The position numbers were made by a program, and so were the translations under genes. 64,000 bases of DNA, taken from Limnoperna fortunei. Its lineage: Eukaryota; Mollusca; Bivalvia; Mytilida; Modiolidae. This document shows, in pieces, positions 10,578 through 22,062 of the stretch (the first letter of the stretch is position 1; every line of letters begins with the position of its first letter). The stretch lies in NCBI GenBank assembly GCA_944474755.1, contig OX104117.1, positions 40,131,222 through 40,195,221 of the forward strand. Reading direction: 5' to 3'. The notes beneath the pieces were generated by a model that saw nothing but the letters and a program-made list of their open reading frames with translations, ran no database searches and was not told the origin of the DNA.

Positions 10578-12775
10578 GACATGCTGTTCAAGTCAGACAC
10601 CATATTTATAAAGGAACGTTTTTATGATATAATTAATAATCTGTTGCTATTTAAACTAGTTTCTAAACTGCTAATTAATCAAACTACTTTCTGCTTTCTT
10701 TTAAAATTACTGCATACGCATAATAAAAACGGAAAATATGTACCAAACACTTTACAAATTGTTTGTTAGCAAATCCATGTAATTTGTTTGTTACCGTTAA
10801 AAAGCAGTCTCATTATTTATTTGATTTTTTTGTTTTTCTTATATGAAACAATTATAATTTGAAGTATTTTTAGTTTTACATACCATTTATAATCACAAAA
10901 AAATGCTTTCCATTCTTAAATGTAACAGTAACACGTCAGGGTCAATAGTAATGCAGACTAATACTACAATGAGCCTGCTTTTTTTGAAATCTATAACAAG
11001 GGTCACTCTCCAAACGTGTTCCGCGGCTTATCGTTCTGTAATATGACCCAACAACCCCCAAGAGTGCTTCCACTATCCGCCACCAGGAGACAAACATGAG
11101 TCGGGCACTATAAACATTCCATGTCTTTAAATGAGGGTGTTATTGTTAATAACCAGATTCTGAAAAATTTATCTGTGTGTCGGGGTGATTTTCTTCTTTT
11201 TTTATCACCGTGTGATATTTTTCGTTCCTGTGGTTAACTACCTCAACACCCATAAAACCGTAGGATTATAGTAGCAACCATTTCTTCAGATTGGCTCATG
11301 TTGATTATTTGTTTATTGAGTTCTGTGTTCGTGAGTTTATTGTTTAATTTAAAAGATCGTTGAGACTAAAATTGATGTAATCTAATGTCAAGCGTTTTGA
11401 TTGGAAGACTCATTAATGGATCATTAACTAAAATGTTTGTTGTTGTTTTAAAGTAAGGATTTGGTATGAATGGTATAAAATTCTGAACAATGACCGAATA
11501 CCTGTTATATATCTGTTCATTTATGTTACAAATAACTATTTGCGCTTAAAGGTTCGCTTTTAGAAACAATTCCCAATTTGCGTCATCCTTGAAAGTAAAT
11601 TAAGTGTCTAGACATTCGTTTTCCACTGGGGCTTGTTAATACAGGTAATATGCACTTTGTTCATGACGTGTGTGCCCACAGATATAATAATTTGACGAGC
11701 AGAAACTACTCGTTCATTTCATTAATCATGGGGGAAATAAATTGTGGAGCACATGATCATTCAGAAAGCAAGAAAACAAACGCAGTGTTCTTGGAAGATA
11801 CATCCTCTAAAACATTTAACCAAACAATCAAGGCTAAATCAAAATTATCTTATTCAATAACTGAACCTGTTACTGAATTCGTGGCTAATTATCATCAACT
11901 CAAAGCCAACCATTTTTTCAGGATTAAAAAGAGTGCAATATTTATCGTGTTATCTAGAAACAAACCTTTTATGACTCATTCTTAAATATTCAATTCATTA
12001 TTTGATCATTTAACAATGTGACAAAACTTTGATTCGTATTTTATAAAAAGATGTTTTCTAACTGATTTATTTGTGAAACCAGATGCAATTACTATAACAA
12101 ATAATTTGATTAAAGTACATCACTCTAAAAATATCAGAAAAGCAAACATGACTCGAGAATTAGAGCACATAAGAAGTGCTTTTTGAATACGTTAAATTAC
12201 ATAATGAAAAGAAAATCTTTTTAGTCAAATAAAAATCTCTTTTGTCTGAAAACAAATCAAGATAAAAACTCTTAAACTGCTACCTCCATACGTAAATACA
12301 GGTGTCAGCATGGTTAAAAATCGTAGGTTTCATTTCTTCTCTAAAAATTACCTTAATTTTCCTACAAAAATATTCCTCTTTTGAAAAGCTGGATTTATTT
12401 GAGTGTTAAAAAGGTATGAAGTAGCAGATGACATGAGAAAATACTGGACTATTATTATCAAATTTGGTCGGTGGTTGTTTCAGAAAGGAGTGTAGCAATG
12501 CCCGTTCAGTGCGTGTTGTTAATGTGCTTTGCTTACGAATTAAACAAACTTCCCCACCATATATCTGCGTTTAAAGTACCTTCTCCGTTTTTGCTCGATA
12601 AACCAGCGGTTTGCCTATTTTGTTCCAGAAATGCATTGAATAGAAATGTGTCATATTTGGGATTTAGCTGCCATTAAGTATATTACTAGATAAAATCTAA
12701 ATATAGTCGAAATTACTAGGACAAGTTTACGAGAATAAGACCTTTTTACTTTGGTGTGTTTGTAAGTATACACCC
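10578..12775. other. No gene recognised
   Basis: A 111-codon frame at 11650-11985 is the longest but has no motif, membrane segment or coding-like composition I can support. The piece near 11000-11100 (ccaaacgtgttccgcggctt) faintly resembles part of the family B copy at 55285-55560. Confidence 0.4.
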
Positions 12776-12929
12776 TGTTCAGTTTTTATTAGGAAAGGAA
12801 GCCAGATTATCTTGTTAAAACCACTTATTTTATTTTATTTAAGTTGGAGTTGAGTACACCCAGCCCGCACCCTCATTGTACAGGCACGTGATCAACAGTA
12901 TATGCCTAACTACTATATTCACTTAGCCA
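12776..12929 (-). mobile_element. Degraded SINE fragment
   Basis: It keeps the 'cagtttttattagg' core end, 'gttggagttgagtacaccc' and 'gtgatcaacagta' pieces of the SINE family seen at 10 kb, with internal loss including much of the B box. Confidence 0.6.
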
Positions 12930-13210
12930 AAAATAAAATCGAATAACTTTTTTACTATCTTAATCTGCAAAATTATTCAAACTTTTTATGAGTACTAATG
13001 ATATGTTTTTATTTAGTTTAGTTTTATGTTTCAAATTATTTATTACTTGTTGTTGCACACCTTGAATAATCTGATGAAATCAAGACTTTATCAAGAGATC
13101 AAAAATCAAGTACGACGTTACACTTCAACAGCAAACAGAAAATTTTACAAACACATCATGAAAGACATACAAAAAACAAGTCAGCAACATAAAACCTTGT
13201 AAACAAAGTA

Positions 13211-14167
13211 TCTAGTATATCTTTCCTCGATACTTCCAGCTCCTTATCCGCAAATGGTGAGTTGTCCACTGACCTGTATTCCAAACCAAAAGACACCAAC
13301 CAATACCTTTTACCTAGTAGCTGTCATCCTCCTCATGTGACAAAGAGCATTCCTTATAGTCAAGCTCTTAGACTCCGACGAATCTGTTCCACCGACGATT
13401 CGTTTAAAAGGAGACTAGGGAAATTAAAAGGACACCTTAGAAGAAGGGGGTACAAGAATAATAACATCAAAAAGAATTTTCAAAAAGCACAGCAGACATC
13501 GAGGAGTACCCTTCTTCAATATAAAGAAAAAACGAAATGCAATAGAGTTCCCTGCGTACTAACTTACCACCCTTGTTTGAAAAACACAATTAGCACCATT
13601 CGTGAACATTGGAAATCGATTGAAAAAAATCCCAGATTGTCAAGAATCTTTCCGGAGCCCCCCATGGTTGCGTTTAAACAACCCAACAGTCTCCGCAACT
13701 TATTGGTAAGAGCAGAGATTGCAAAGCCCAGCACTGCCGCTGGCAGAAGTCAGTCTTGTGGTGACAAACGCTGCAAATGTTGCAAACATATGGAACTCTC
13801 GTCTACATTTAACAGCAAAGTCACAGGTAAACAGTACAAAATATTTACTACTGTTAACTGCAAAAGCTCGAATGTTATTTACATTCTTGAGTGCCCCATC
13901 TGTGGCTTACAATATGTCGGCGAGTCCAAACAGCCATTCCACAAACGACTGAATGGTCACAGAAGTGACCTTACTAAGAAACAGTTTCTGCCCGTAAGCC
14001 AACACTTAAGACTGCCCGACCACACTCCAAAGGATTTTGATCACATAAAAATCCTAATTATCGAGCAGAACTGCAAGTGGCGAGACTCTGAACGGGAGGC
14101 CCGAGAAAAATTCTGGATCAAAGAGCTCTGCTCTGTACACCCCAACGGAATAAACAAAAAACAATAA
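13211..14167 (+). CDS. Penelope-like retroelement ORF, 5'-truncated: RT end plus GIY-YIG endonuclease
   Basis: The frame is open from upstream of 13262 to TAA at 14165-14167. It begins within the last part of the reverse transcriptase: SFLDT, then LSANGELSTDLYSKP, matching the Penelope FLD...G.L.TDLY.KPTD motif. A basic linker region follows. A Cys cluster (SCGDKRCKCCKH) comes next, then the GIY-YIG core VIYILECPICGLQYVGES with downstream R of KRLNGHRSD and the acidic residue in EREAREKFWIKEL, ending near PNGIN. From family knowledge the endonuclease nicks the target and the RT copies the element. Here the catalytic RT core (YADD region) is missing, so this is a dead insertion typical of 5' truncation, although the remaining 301 or more codons carry no stop. 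That implies a fairly recent insertion. Confidence 0.85.
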   Translation, partial: SSISFLDTSSSLSANGELSTDLYSKPKDTNQYLLPSSCHPPHVTKSIPYSQALRLRRICSTDDSFKRRLGKLKGHLRRRGYKNNNIKKNFQKAQQTSRSTLLQYKEKTKCNRVPCVLTYHPCLKNTISTIREHWKSIEKNPRLSRIFPEPPMVAFKQPNSLRNLLVRAEIAKPSTAAGRSQSCGDKRCKCCKHMELSSTFNSKVTGKQYKIFTTVNCKSSNVIYILECPICGLQYVGESKQPFHKRLNGHRSDLTKKQFLPVSQHLRLPDHTPKDFDHIKILIIEQNCKWRDSEREAREKFWIKELCSVHPNGINKKQ

Positions 14168-14374
14168 ATATCATTCAAAATATAAACAATAAATTCATGA
14201 ATATCAAGAAGTTAAAGATAAGATGGTTTATATAACTGTACAGTACTCCCTTATGTAATGACTGATAGATGTGATTCGAGAAAGTTCAAGATCAATAAAA
14301 TCAGATCCGATCACATCACTACCGGATGCTGATGTACCAGTATCCAAATTTTATCGTTTATTATAGATTGATAT

Positions 14375-14415
14375 TGACACTGAAGAAGGCCATCAGTTGG
14401 TCGAAAATTTTGTCA
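14375..14415 (+). ncRNA. Hammerhead-ribozyme-like motif in the Penelope 3' tail (candidate)
   Basis: The order is TGACA, CTGAAGA, a GGCC...GGTC stem, GAAA, ATTT, TGTCA. The outer pentamers pair (stem I), the inner GGCC/GGTC pair (stem II), and CTGAAGA plus GAAA are the conserved hammerhead core. Stem III would be only 1-2 bp, as in the minimal hammerheads reported for Penelope-like elements. The cleavage position would read UU, which is permitted but unusual. Confidence 0.35.
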
Positions 14416-14566
14416 TATTTATTAATAGAATCATTTTTTAGTAGAAACATCTTTAAATTTGTATCGTTGCATAATTCTCTAGACTCATATATTATTTTTT
14501 TGTTTATGCTGTATCGTCATATTGGCGATCCGATACTCAGTAAGTGTATTGGTTGGTAGCTTCTTT

Positions 14567-14572
<6 letters not shown>

Positions 14573-14612
<40 letters not shown>
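14573..14612. repeat. (TA)n microsatellite
   Basis: About 20 uninterrupted TA dinucleotides just downstream of the Penelope-like element's tail. Confidence 0.95.
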
Positions 14613-14616
<4 letters not shown>

Positions 14617-15466
14617 AGGTGTTTCGTATAAGGTTAAGAACTATTAAATTTACGTGGTGACAACTGTGTATATACAATGTAAGACAAGAAATATTCTGTT
14701 ATCGAAGACAGCATAACAAATACACAGAACATTTTGTCAAAAGAAAAAAAAATTTAGAATACATTTTAACTCATGTGAACGCATCTGCTGTGGAATAGTT
14801 AAAAGTTTGTGTTTCTTTACAAGACTAGTCGTGCGGTCATATGTTAAGGAAATTTAATGTCGTTAAATGCCTACGTACCTTGTAAGCGATATGTATGATT
14901 TTTAAAAAGGTGTCTTTGCAAAGTAATAAAAATAAATGAGTGGAAGTTTGTCAAATGTAAGATTTGCGTTATAATAAGGAAGTCCTGTTTCCAAAAAAAG
15001 TGACACTAATTATCATTTATGGTTTCGAACAATGATAGCAGCACGCACTTTCCTTCATACCAAATGCTAATTTGCAAGCTCAAAGGAAATATATTGTTAA
15101 TTAGTTTAAAAACTAATGACTTAAATTAAGTGTATTGAAGCTAATAAAGTATATCATTCTACTGAATACGTCAACATGTCGGAAACATTGTCTTCCTTTG
15201 AGCAATATGTTCATTTCCTTATTGTTTTCCACTGATGTCACGAATTATCCCAAACCAATACTATTGACGTAGGAAGTACTATGCACACTGTTTGAAATTT
15301 AACTTATGTAAAGTTGCATGCTTTAAATTAATCATAAAAGAGTCATTGGACTCGTTGCACTAATTAGCTATTACCTTTTATTCTACGAAAAATGTATTTA
15401 TGTTTTATGCATAACTACAGTTGAAAACATAAACAATAAAATGTCAGTGGTGCACGACAGTTAAAA
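14613..15466. other. AT-rich stretch, no gene seen
   Basis: Nothing recognised. Confidence 0.5.
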
Positions 15467-15668
15467 TGAACGTATTCCTGGATTTGACTTTTCCCTAGAC
15501 ATGCACCTGAGTGCACCCATGGTTTTTATTGGGTTCCGGTTACTCTCTTTCTGTTTTTTGTGTTTTTGGTTTTTGTGTTGCGTTTTGTGTATATCCGGAT
15601 TTGTAACTGTCCCTTGACTTTTGGCTCTTGTTGTTCGGTCGGTTTTCTTTGCTATTTTTCTTTTAACC
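15467..15668 (-). repeat. Dispersed repeat family C, internally deleted copy
   Basis: On the minus strand it carries gcaaagaaaaccgaccgaac, then a 'gtcaagggacagttacaaatc' segment, 'acccaataaaaaccatggg' and 'ggaaaagtcaaatccaggaa'. It matches the plus-strand copy at 26205-26465 but lacks about 60 bp in the middle. The 69-codon frame on this strand is a by-product of the repeat. Confidence 0.7.
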
Positions 15669-15991
15669 AACGATTTTAGCTATATCTCTGCAAACAGCTT
15701 TGTTTGATTTTGTCGGAAGGATTAGGTCTTGATAAATATATATATGCAGCAGACTTGGAAAAACATTTTATAAACTATTTGAGCCATCTTTGCCTCATAA
15801 CTTTATGTCAATTATATAATTGTATATAAAAGAAATAAGAATTATATTCATTCAATTGTAACATTATCTTTAGTTGCCTACTAAAACAATATACCTACCT
15901 TTAAATCTGTAAGCCGTTACAAAGGGTTACATTTGTCGTCACTACCCAGTGTTATACACTTTTAAATTAAAAATTTACATTTAGTCCCCTA

Positions 15992-16015
15992 TTCTTCTTC
16001 TTCTTCTTCTTCTTC
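15992..16015. repeat. (TTC)n microsatellite
   Basis: Eight tandem TTC/GAA units. Confidence 0.9.
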
Positions 16016-16194
16016 AATATACCATCGGTTGCATGCGCTGACAAATCACGGTAAGACAATATATACAATAAAGCCAAATGCTTTTACATCGAAACGTGCC
16101 AATAATAAAAAAAGTTGCGAATTTTGTAAAAGATGGTGATTTTTTCTTGTTCTAGAGTCTGCGAGAATAACTATGTCAGCTGTAATGGGCAACA

Positions 16195-16285
16195 CGTTTC
16201 TTTATTTATTATTTGTACTTTATTCTCGCCCTGGAAATAGCTGAATTATTGCTCGCTGGACATTAAACAACTAATCAAACAAGCA
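16195..16285 (+). repeat. 3' fragment of dispersed repeat family B
   Basis: It matches the family's end: 'ttctcgccctggaaatagct', 'attgctcgctggacatta', then an aacaactaatcaa tail. Confidence 0.6.
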
Positions 16286-16739
16286 ACCTAAGAAATCTAT
16301 TACCTTGTATTATACTTTTGTAGTTGTATACTTTACGATGTTGTTGGGAGGGTTAGGGTTTAACCCGGCCACATAATGGTTTATACGAAGGATGTTTTTT
16401 TTTTTCGTAAGTTCATTTAGTGATTTAGTGTTTTAGTGTTTTGTTTCTAGTAATTAATTGAATTGTGAGGTTTATTTCTACTTTATATATAGGCATGTTT
16501 TTGTTATATATTTGTTTTTTTAACTGCTTGGTTTGCATGTCGTCTTTTTAAATTTTGTTTTAATTCAATGTAATGAACCGTAATATTGGTACAGTTATGT
16601 ACTATTATTTTTGATAACTAGTACTTTGTTACGTCAGTATCAACATGTCTAATATGTACATGTATGTGTTTTAAGGATATTGCAATCAAATGGATGGTTT
16701 TGAATTTCTGTTACCGGTTAAACCCCCGACAAATATTTT

Positions 16740-17112
16740 CTTGTGTTTGTTTCAACCTAGGACTGGGGACATACTGGGAGGGTTGCCATTGCTAGATACA
16801 CAAAACTGCCCAGGGGATTCCAAGGTGGAGGATAGGGGTGGCCATCTTGTTGGTTGTTGTCATCATAATACGGAATTCATAGCCTCGGACCTCAGTTGTT
16901 AACTTGTTCGCACAGTGTCGCGCTCCTTGCACGATAAAGAGCCCATTAGTAGATGTCGACAACAGTAGGGTCGTCGTAGCATACCCCATACCCCATACTT
17001 TTCCAGTGGCATTCAAAACTTTCCCGAATGGATTAATTGTTTGATAACTTGTTCTTGTCCTGAATATAGCTTAAATACTGCTCGCTGGACGTAGAATATT
17101 CATCCAATCAAT
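16740..17112 (+). repeat. Dispersed repeat family B, near full length
   Basis: This is the longest copy in the window. Its landmarks are 'actgcccaggggattcca' and 'gtggaggataggggtggcc', then 'cgcgctccttgcacgataaa' and 'cagtagggtcgtcgtagc'. The end reads 'gctcgctggacgta' followed by a catccaatcaatcaa tail. The simple-repeat tail suggests movement by retroposition, but no pol III boxes or coding region were seen. I recall similar sequence as common in Mytilus. Confidence 0.7.
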
Positions 17113-17345
17113 CAAGCCGGGATTGTGCACTAGGATTAGTGGTCATGCCACACAGCTGCGGACAATTAAAGGCATGGTTAAAGGTAGCCGCGCGCCGTGT
17201 ACTTAACAATAAAGACCACCTTGTAGATTTCAAAAAGGAGTAGCTTATTGTTGTAACTATAAAAGTGTTGTCTGCTCGTACCCAATCTTAGCCGGAACAA
17301 TTATGTCGTTGTATTGTTCTTGTGTTGTATATTACAATTCTGGAT

Positions 17346-17562
17346 GTCCACCGATTAAGGAGGCCAATATTGTTTTATTGTTTTATTAAACCGAGTAAAA
17401 CAAAATAGATTACGTCACACCAAACATACTTTTTAATGGCATTTCTCAAAACTCTGTGAACAAACAATTGTAGCTATCCAGTCTATATTGGTCTAAGCAA
17501 ATAGTAAGTGTTTTTAAGTGAGGTTTAATAATATACAATTATGGCCTTCTTAAGAGGTGGAC
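17346..17562. mobile_element. Small TIR element (MITE-like, 217 bp)
   Basis: The left arm is GTCCACC followed by gattaaggaggccaatattg; the right arm is its complement ending GGTGGAC. About 23 of the outer 28 bases match, and pairing continues through a 'ttattaaacc' block. There is no coding capacity, and the flanks show no obvious duplicated site. Confidence 0.55.
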
Positions 17563-17639
17563 CTCAAAAATTGTAAATATGCTTTCAGTGTCTTTCCCGA
17601 GGACTTGAGCCCAAGGGAAGACCAACTAAGCAAGTTGAC

Positions 17640-18015
17640 AATTGTTGGTGCCCACCGTAAAAAATGCCACACTTGTGTTAATTAACCGAGCAAATCACCA
17701 TAAACCAAACATGCATTCGAGTGTTGTAAATCTGTGTTTTCAAGAAATACGTCACCGTTCATAATTGTAAACATAAATAATGCAAACAATCACGTTAGTC
17801 TTAAGAAATTGTGTTTGTCAAGTGTTACTGGTTCCGGATGTCGATGATTTCGATGATGAGAAAAGTATTATTTCCCCGTTTCTTGTTTCGAGGTTGTCAC
17901 CTTCTGTAAGCAAATTTTGCGTTGTCTAGCAAAACATCTCACGTATTTAAAAGGTCACGTAATATTATTCTGAGCCAATCAGTAAGTGTTGGTTGAAGTC
18001 AGATTAATAATATTT
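17640..18015 (+). repeat. Sequence related to the adjoining MITE interior
   Basis: It contains 'aaccgagcaaatcacc' and near 17960 'aatattattctgagccaatc' followed by agtaagtgt. This resembles the MITE's inner right half and is almost identical to a piece at 62420-62448. Confidence 0.4.
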
Positions 18016-19074
18016 AGTTGTCTGCATCTAGATAAGTGTTGGCGGTTCATGCATGTATTGCTACGAAGGTAGAGTAGACGGAAATGTAAATGTTAGACAT
18101 TTTCATATAAATAAAAGAAAACTCTTCATGCAATCACCTTTGAGATTGATTTCAACTAGTTTTAACCAACCAAAAATGTCAATTATTGCAAAAATGTATT
18201 TTATGTTGAACCCGAACCAAATGACAATTTAATTTAACTTCTTTGTCTGAATATCCTAAAAATAAGTTTTCTCCAAATTTTTTCCAACTGTTGTCTTCCT
18301 AAACTTTGCTAATAGCCAGTATTGTAATGAGACACATTTTGATCCTCTCTACTCAATTGTTTCAACAATTTATATTTAACCAAAGTATTAAACCAAAGAA
18401 TGATCAATTTTTTTTATCTAAGGCAACTTGTTTCAGAATGCAAGGTTTTATTAAAATGTAATAAATGTAGATTGCTTTCGTACTATATTTACAATTCTAT
18501 AGAAGTTTTTCATCAACATGTTAACAGTTATTTTTAATTTGCAACAATTTGTCACAGGTCGGCCATGTACTCAAGAATGATACCAAGCCCCTATAATATC
18601 ATTGCAGTGTTGTAACGACACATTAATGATACTGTCCTGTGACTTTCATTTATATTTGTTGTTTGTTTGTTTGAGGTTTAAGCAACTTTTTAGCAACAAC
18701 ATTACGTATCTGATTAGAAACATTAACATTTGGAGGAAAAATACACTCTTGTCAGGTACATCATTACCGCCTTATTTCAGTGGTGAAAGCCGTTTAGTGC
18801 GTGTTGCCACCTTAATTACGATGACAAGAATAGCCATTTGAAAAGTCTAAACACTTATTTCAAATGTACAACACCTAAAGACCTTTTTTATAAACTTTTG
18901 TAAAATGTATGTCATGTTTAAAGGCGTTATAGACTGATTTACATGTTTTCTTTAAAAAAAGACTTGAACTTCTAGCGATCCTGAAGGGTATTCTCGTAAA
19001 GTTCATCATATAAGTTGTTCTGAAAAGAAAAGTTAACTACATAGAATTGATCTGAAGATTCTTCTCCCTTTATT
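18016..19074. other. No gene recognised
   Basis: A 79-codon frame at 18602-18841 is unsupported. Confidence 0.45.
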
Positions 19075-20420
19075 AGCTCGCATGACCCGAAGTGTCATGT
19101 GAGCTATTGCTTTCACTCAGACCAACAAACATGGCCGCCTCGTCTAACGATAGAAAAGGGGGGGGGTCAAAATATAGTTTTTGCCTTACAGTTCAAAAAG
19201 TATCTAACAGATACAGGAAAACCAAACAGACTTTTTTTCTTGAGCATCAAAAGATCCACAAAACACCCCGATGTGTAGAAGTTGTATGAGGACTCCTTGT
19301 AGGATTTATTGCCTTTCAATGTCAACATTGATGATTTTTGCCATTTTTTGCCCCCAAACTCTTGAACATTATTAGAACTAGAGAAAAAGTAAGCATTGCT
19401 TAATTGTTCTGCTCTATGAGAGCTACAAAATTGACTTAGAGTCAAGATTTTCTGATGAACCGTTTAGAAGTAATTGCCCTTGAACGTTTTTTGATTAGTT
19501 TTAATTTATTTTTAAAAAATCTTTTCCTCTGAAACCATGAAAGGACTACTTCGTAATTTTGTACAGTCAAATGTCCTCTTCTACTGTTTTCACAATCCAT
19601 GGCTAATGATTAACCAACATGGCCACCATGACTAAAAAAGGAAAGGGGGAGGCAAAATACAGTTTTGGGCTTACAGTTCAAAAAGTATAAGAGATACAGG
19701 AAAACCAAGGAGACCCTCATATTTAGCATCAAAAGCTCTACAAAACTCTACATTGTGTTGTACGACGACCCCTTGTAGGAGTTATTGACCCTTAATCGTC
19801 AAAATTGATTATTTGTGCTATTTTTACCTTAAAATGTTTAAAATTATTAGAACTAGAGAAAAGTTAGCATTGTTTAATTGTTCAACTCTATAAGAGCTAC
19901 AAAAATTACTTAGACTCAAGATCGTCGGATGAACTTTTTGGGCGTTAATCTCCTTGAACGTTTTTTTAATGAATTATAATTGATTCTTAAAAAAATCTCC
20001 AAAACCAAAGAAAGGACTGCTTTGAAACACTGCACACATCATTGTTAGGATGTTCTCTTCCATAATTGTGCAAATCATGACAGCTGACCACCAGCATATC
20101 TGCCTCGGCTTAATATAGAACGTTGGTGGGGTAGGTCATGATAGTTTTTAGCTGATAGTTAAAAATGTATAACAGATACAGAAAATTTAAGGAACCTCCC
20201 TACTAGACATCAAAAGTTCCATAAGACTCATTCATTTTTTTCTCAGTAACTTATAATATTATTCAGCTCATCAAGATCTACAAAATTATTCTTGATGCAT
20301 ATGTGTTGGACAACTCCTCATAGGAGTCATTTCCCTTAAAAGGTCAATATAACTGATTTTTGCAGAAGTGTTGGATAATTCCTTATAGGAAAGAAAAGCT
20401 TGATAAAAAGGAATTTCATA
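19075..20420 (+). repeat. Degenerate ~450-bp tandem array, three units, with a leading hairpin
   Basis: Units start near 19110, 19610 and 20080. Each contains 'aacatggccgcc'-like sequence, a G-run, 'gtttttgccttacagttcaa', 'taacagatacaggaaaacca', 'catcaaaag', and a 'ttattagaactagagaaa' or 'aaaaatctcc' segment. The array opens with an inverted repeat AGCTCGCATGAC / GTCATGTGAGCT (19075-19105). I recall similar units as a common bivalve repeat; the class is unknown. Confidence 0.65.
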
Positions 20421-21762
20421 GTTGTTCATGGTTTCAGGTAAAGACTAGCGACACAGGGTCCTTGGAGGCTCTAGTCAGACATTATACCACAACAAGAATT
20501 ATGCCAACAAATTTATCACAAGCTATTGCTTGTGTTTACGTAGGTATCCTTCGATTTGTTTCCGCTATTTAAACAAATTTCGTTTAGTGTGCAGGATATT
20601 TCTGAGAACAACGAGTTTTTAATTGCATTTTTTGTGTTGACTGGGACAAAGGGTTACATTTTTATGAATATAGTTTCAAAGACAATACAAAAGACTTAGA
20701 TCCATAGTTTTTTTGTTTAAATTAATTCAACTAAAGAACCAGATCCTCTTTATAAACAAAGTATAGTTAAAATTGTTAAATATGATGTCAGATATTTAAT
20801 ATCTTCATGAACGTTTCCGTTTCAGTTGTTTCAGGTGTCAAATTTGTTTAACTCAAGTCTGTTCCTCCTTCACCTTCAACTTAGAAATATTAATTCGACC
20901 AAATAAAACACATAAACTGTAATATAGTATAGAGCAAAATGTTTGTTAATAAATCATCCATGGGTTTAGAAAACCAAAAATGTAAGTATTGTTGAACACA
21001 ATTCTCTGACTTGGATTGGTGTACCAAAACTAACACTGATTTATCTTTGCAAATTTAGATGTAACAATTATACATACAGTTTGGCACATTTTAGCACATT
21101 GTAACACATTACAATTGAGGCAGTCATGGTGAAATAGAGACAACTGGCCTTCAAGTTTAATCCATGTACAATTGTTGCTTTTAGACTTTACAACATATTT
21201 TTATAACAACATGTGTTTTTCTAGCGCGACATTTTTATGCTGCATAATATATTTTGAAAGTGTCTTAACACTGCCGTAAAAAAATAAAAAATAAAAACTT
21301 CTTCTTGATCGCAGCACAAACTTTTGTGTCACCTGAAATGAGCTGATGATACTGTACATCCTATTTAGATCCGAGATAAAAGTTGTGTTTTTGTTAAATG
21401 GCGATTTCATCTACTGTTATATTACTACATTGTATAACGTTGGTCTAAATTTATAATCTTGTTTCTAACAAATTTCTCAACAATGTTTTCACTGGTGATA
21501 AAGTCCAGTGCGAAGGTAATGATAAAAGATAGCTCTAGCTTACGAGTTTACATATAATAAATCTTGCACTGAATAAATAAAACCGTTTTATAATCTTACA
21601 ATTTTATGCACACGAAAAATTGTGTGTGGTAGAAAGTTTTTTTTTAATTTGCGACGCGCTAGGATTGCAAGTTTTATTGCAATGGAAGCAAATAATATTT
21701 TAAAAAAACTTTTATTGTGATGACAAAACATTGAGATATTGTATTTTATATATTTTTAAAGT
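20421..21762. other. AT-rich stretch, no gene seen
   Basis: Nothing recognised beyond short 'agcacattgtaacacatt' internal repetition near 21080-21110. Confidence 0.45.
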
Positions 21763-22062
21763 TCCAGGCGCTCGATCTACAGAGCTGCCCAGCGCGTTCC
21801 TGGGTGGCGGATAAGAAAAAACCTGTCGTTGAGGTGGGTTGTCAGGCTCTAATACAGTAAAAGCCTGTCCGCGGATCGAAATGGGTACTGTGTTTCGAGA
21901 GTGCCATTCTCATTGTTAGATAAAAATCCTCTTTCGATTTCCAAATAGAGCAGGCTCTTTGCTTCCGCTACTAAAGTCAACTTTTTTTCGCCGTTTCATC
22001 TCTTCTTCTCTTTGATTATTTGTCTGTAAACTATATTTTGCTGGACGGAAAACAAACATTCA
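21763..22062 (+). repeat. Dispersed repeat family B, diverged copy
   Basis: It matches 'ctgcccagcgcgttcctggg', 'tggcggataa', then 'gctggacggaaaacaaaca' and a 'cattcaaacaatcga' tail in the same order as the copy at 16740, with heavy divergence in the middle. Confidence 0.5.

Noticed and set aside
11650..11985. 111-codon plus-strand frame as a small gene
   Set aside because: No motif, no neighbouring exon-like frame, composition like surrounding AT-rich DNA.
14324..14345. Second hammerhead core (CTGATG at 14329)
   Set aside because: The base after CTGATG is T, stem II does not form well and GAAA is absent.
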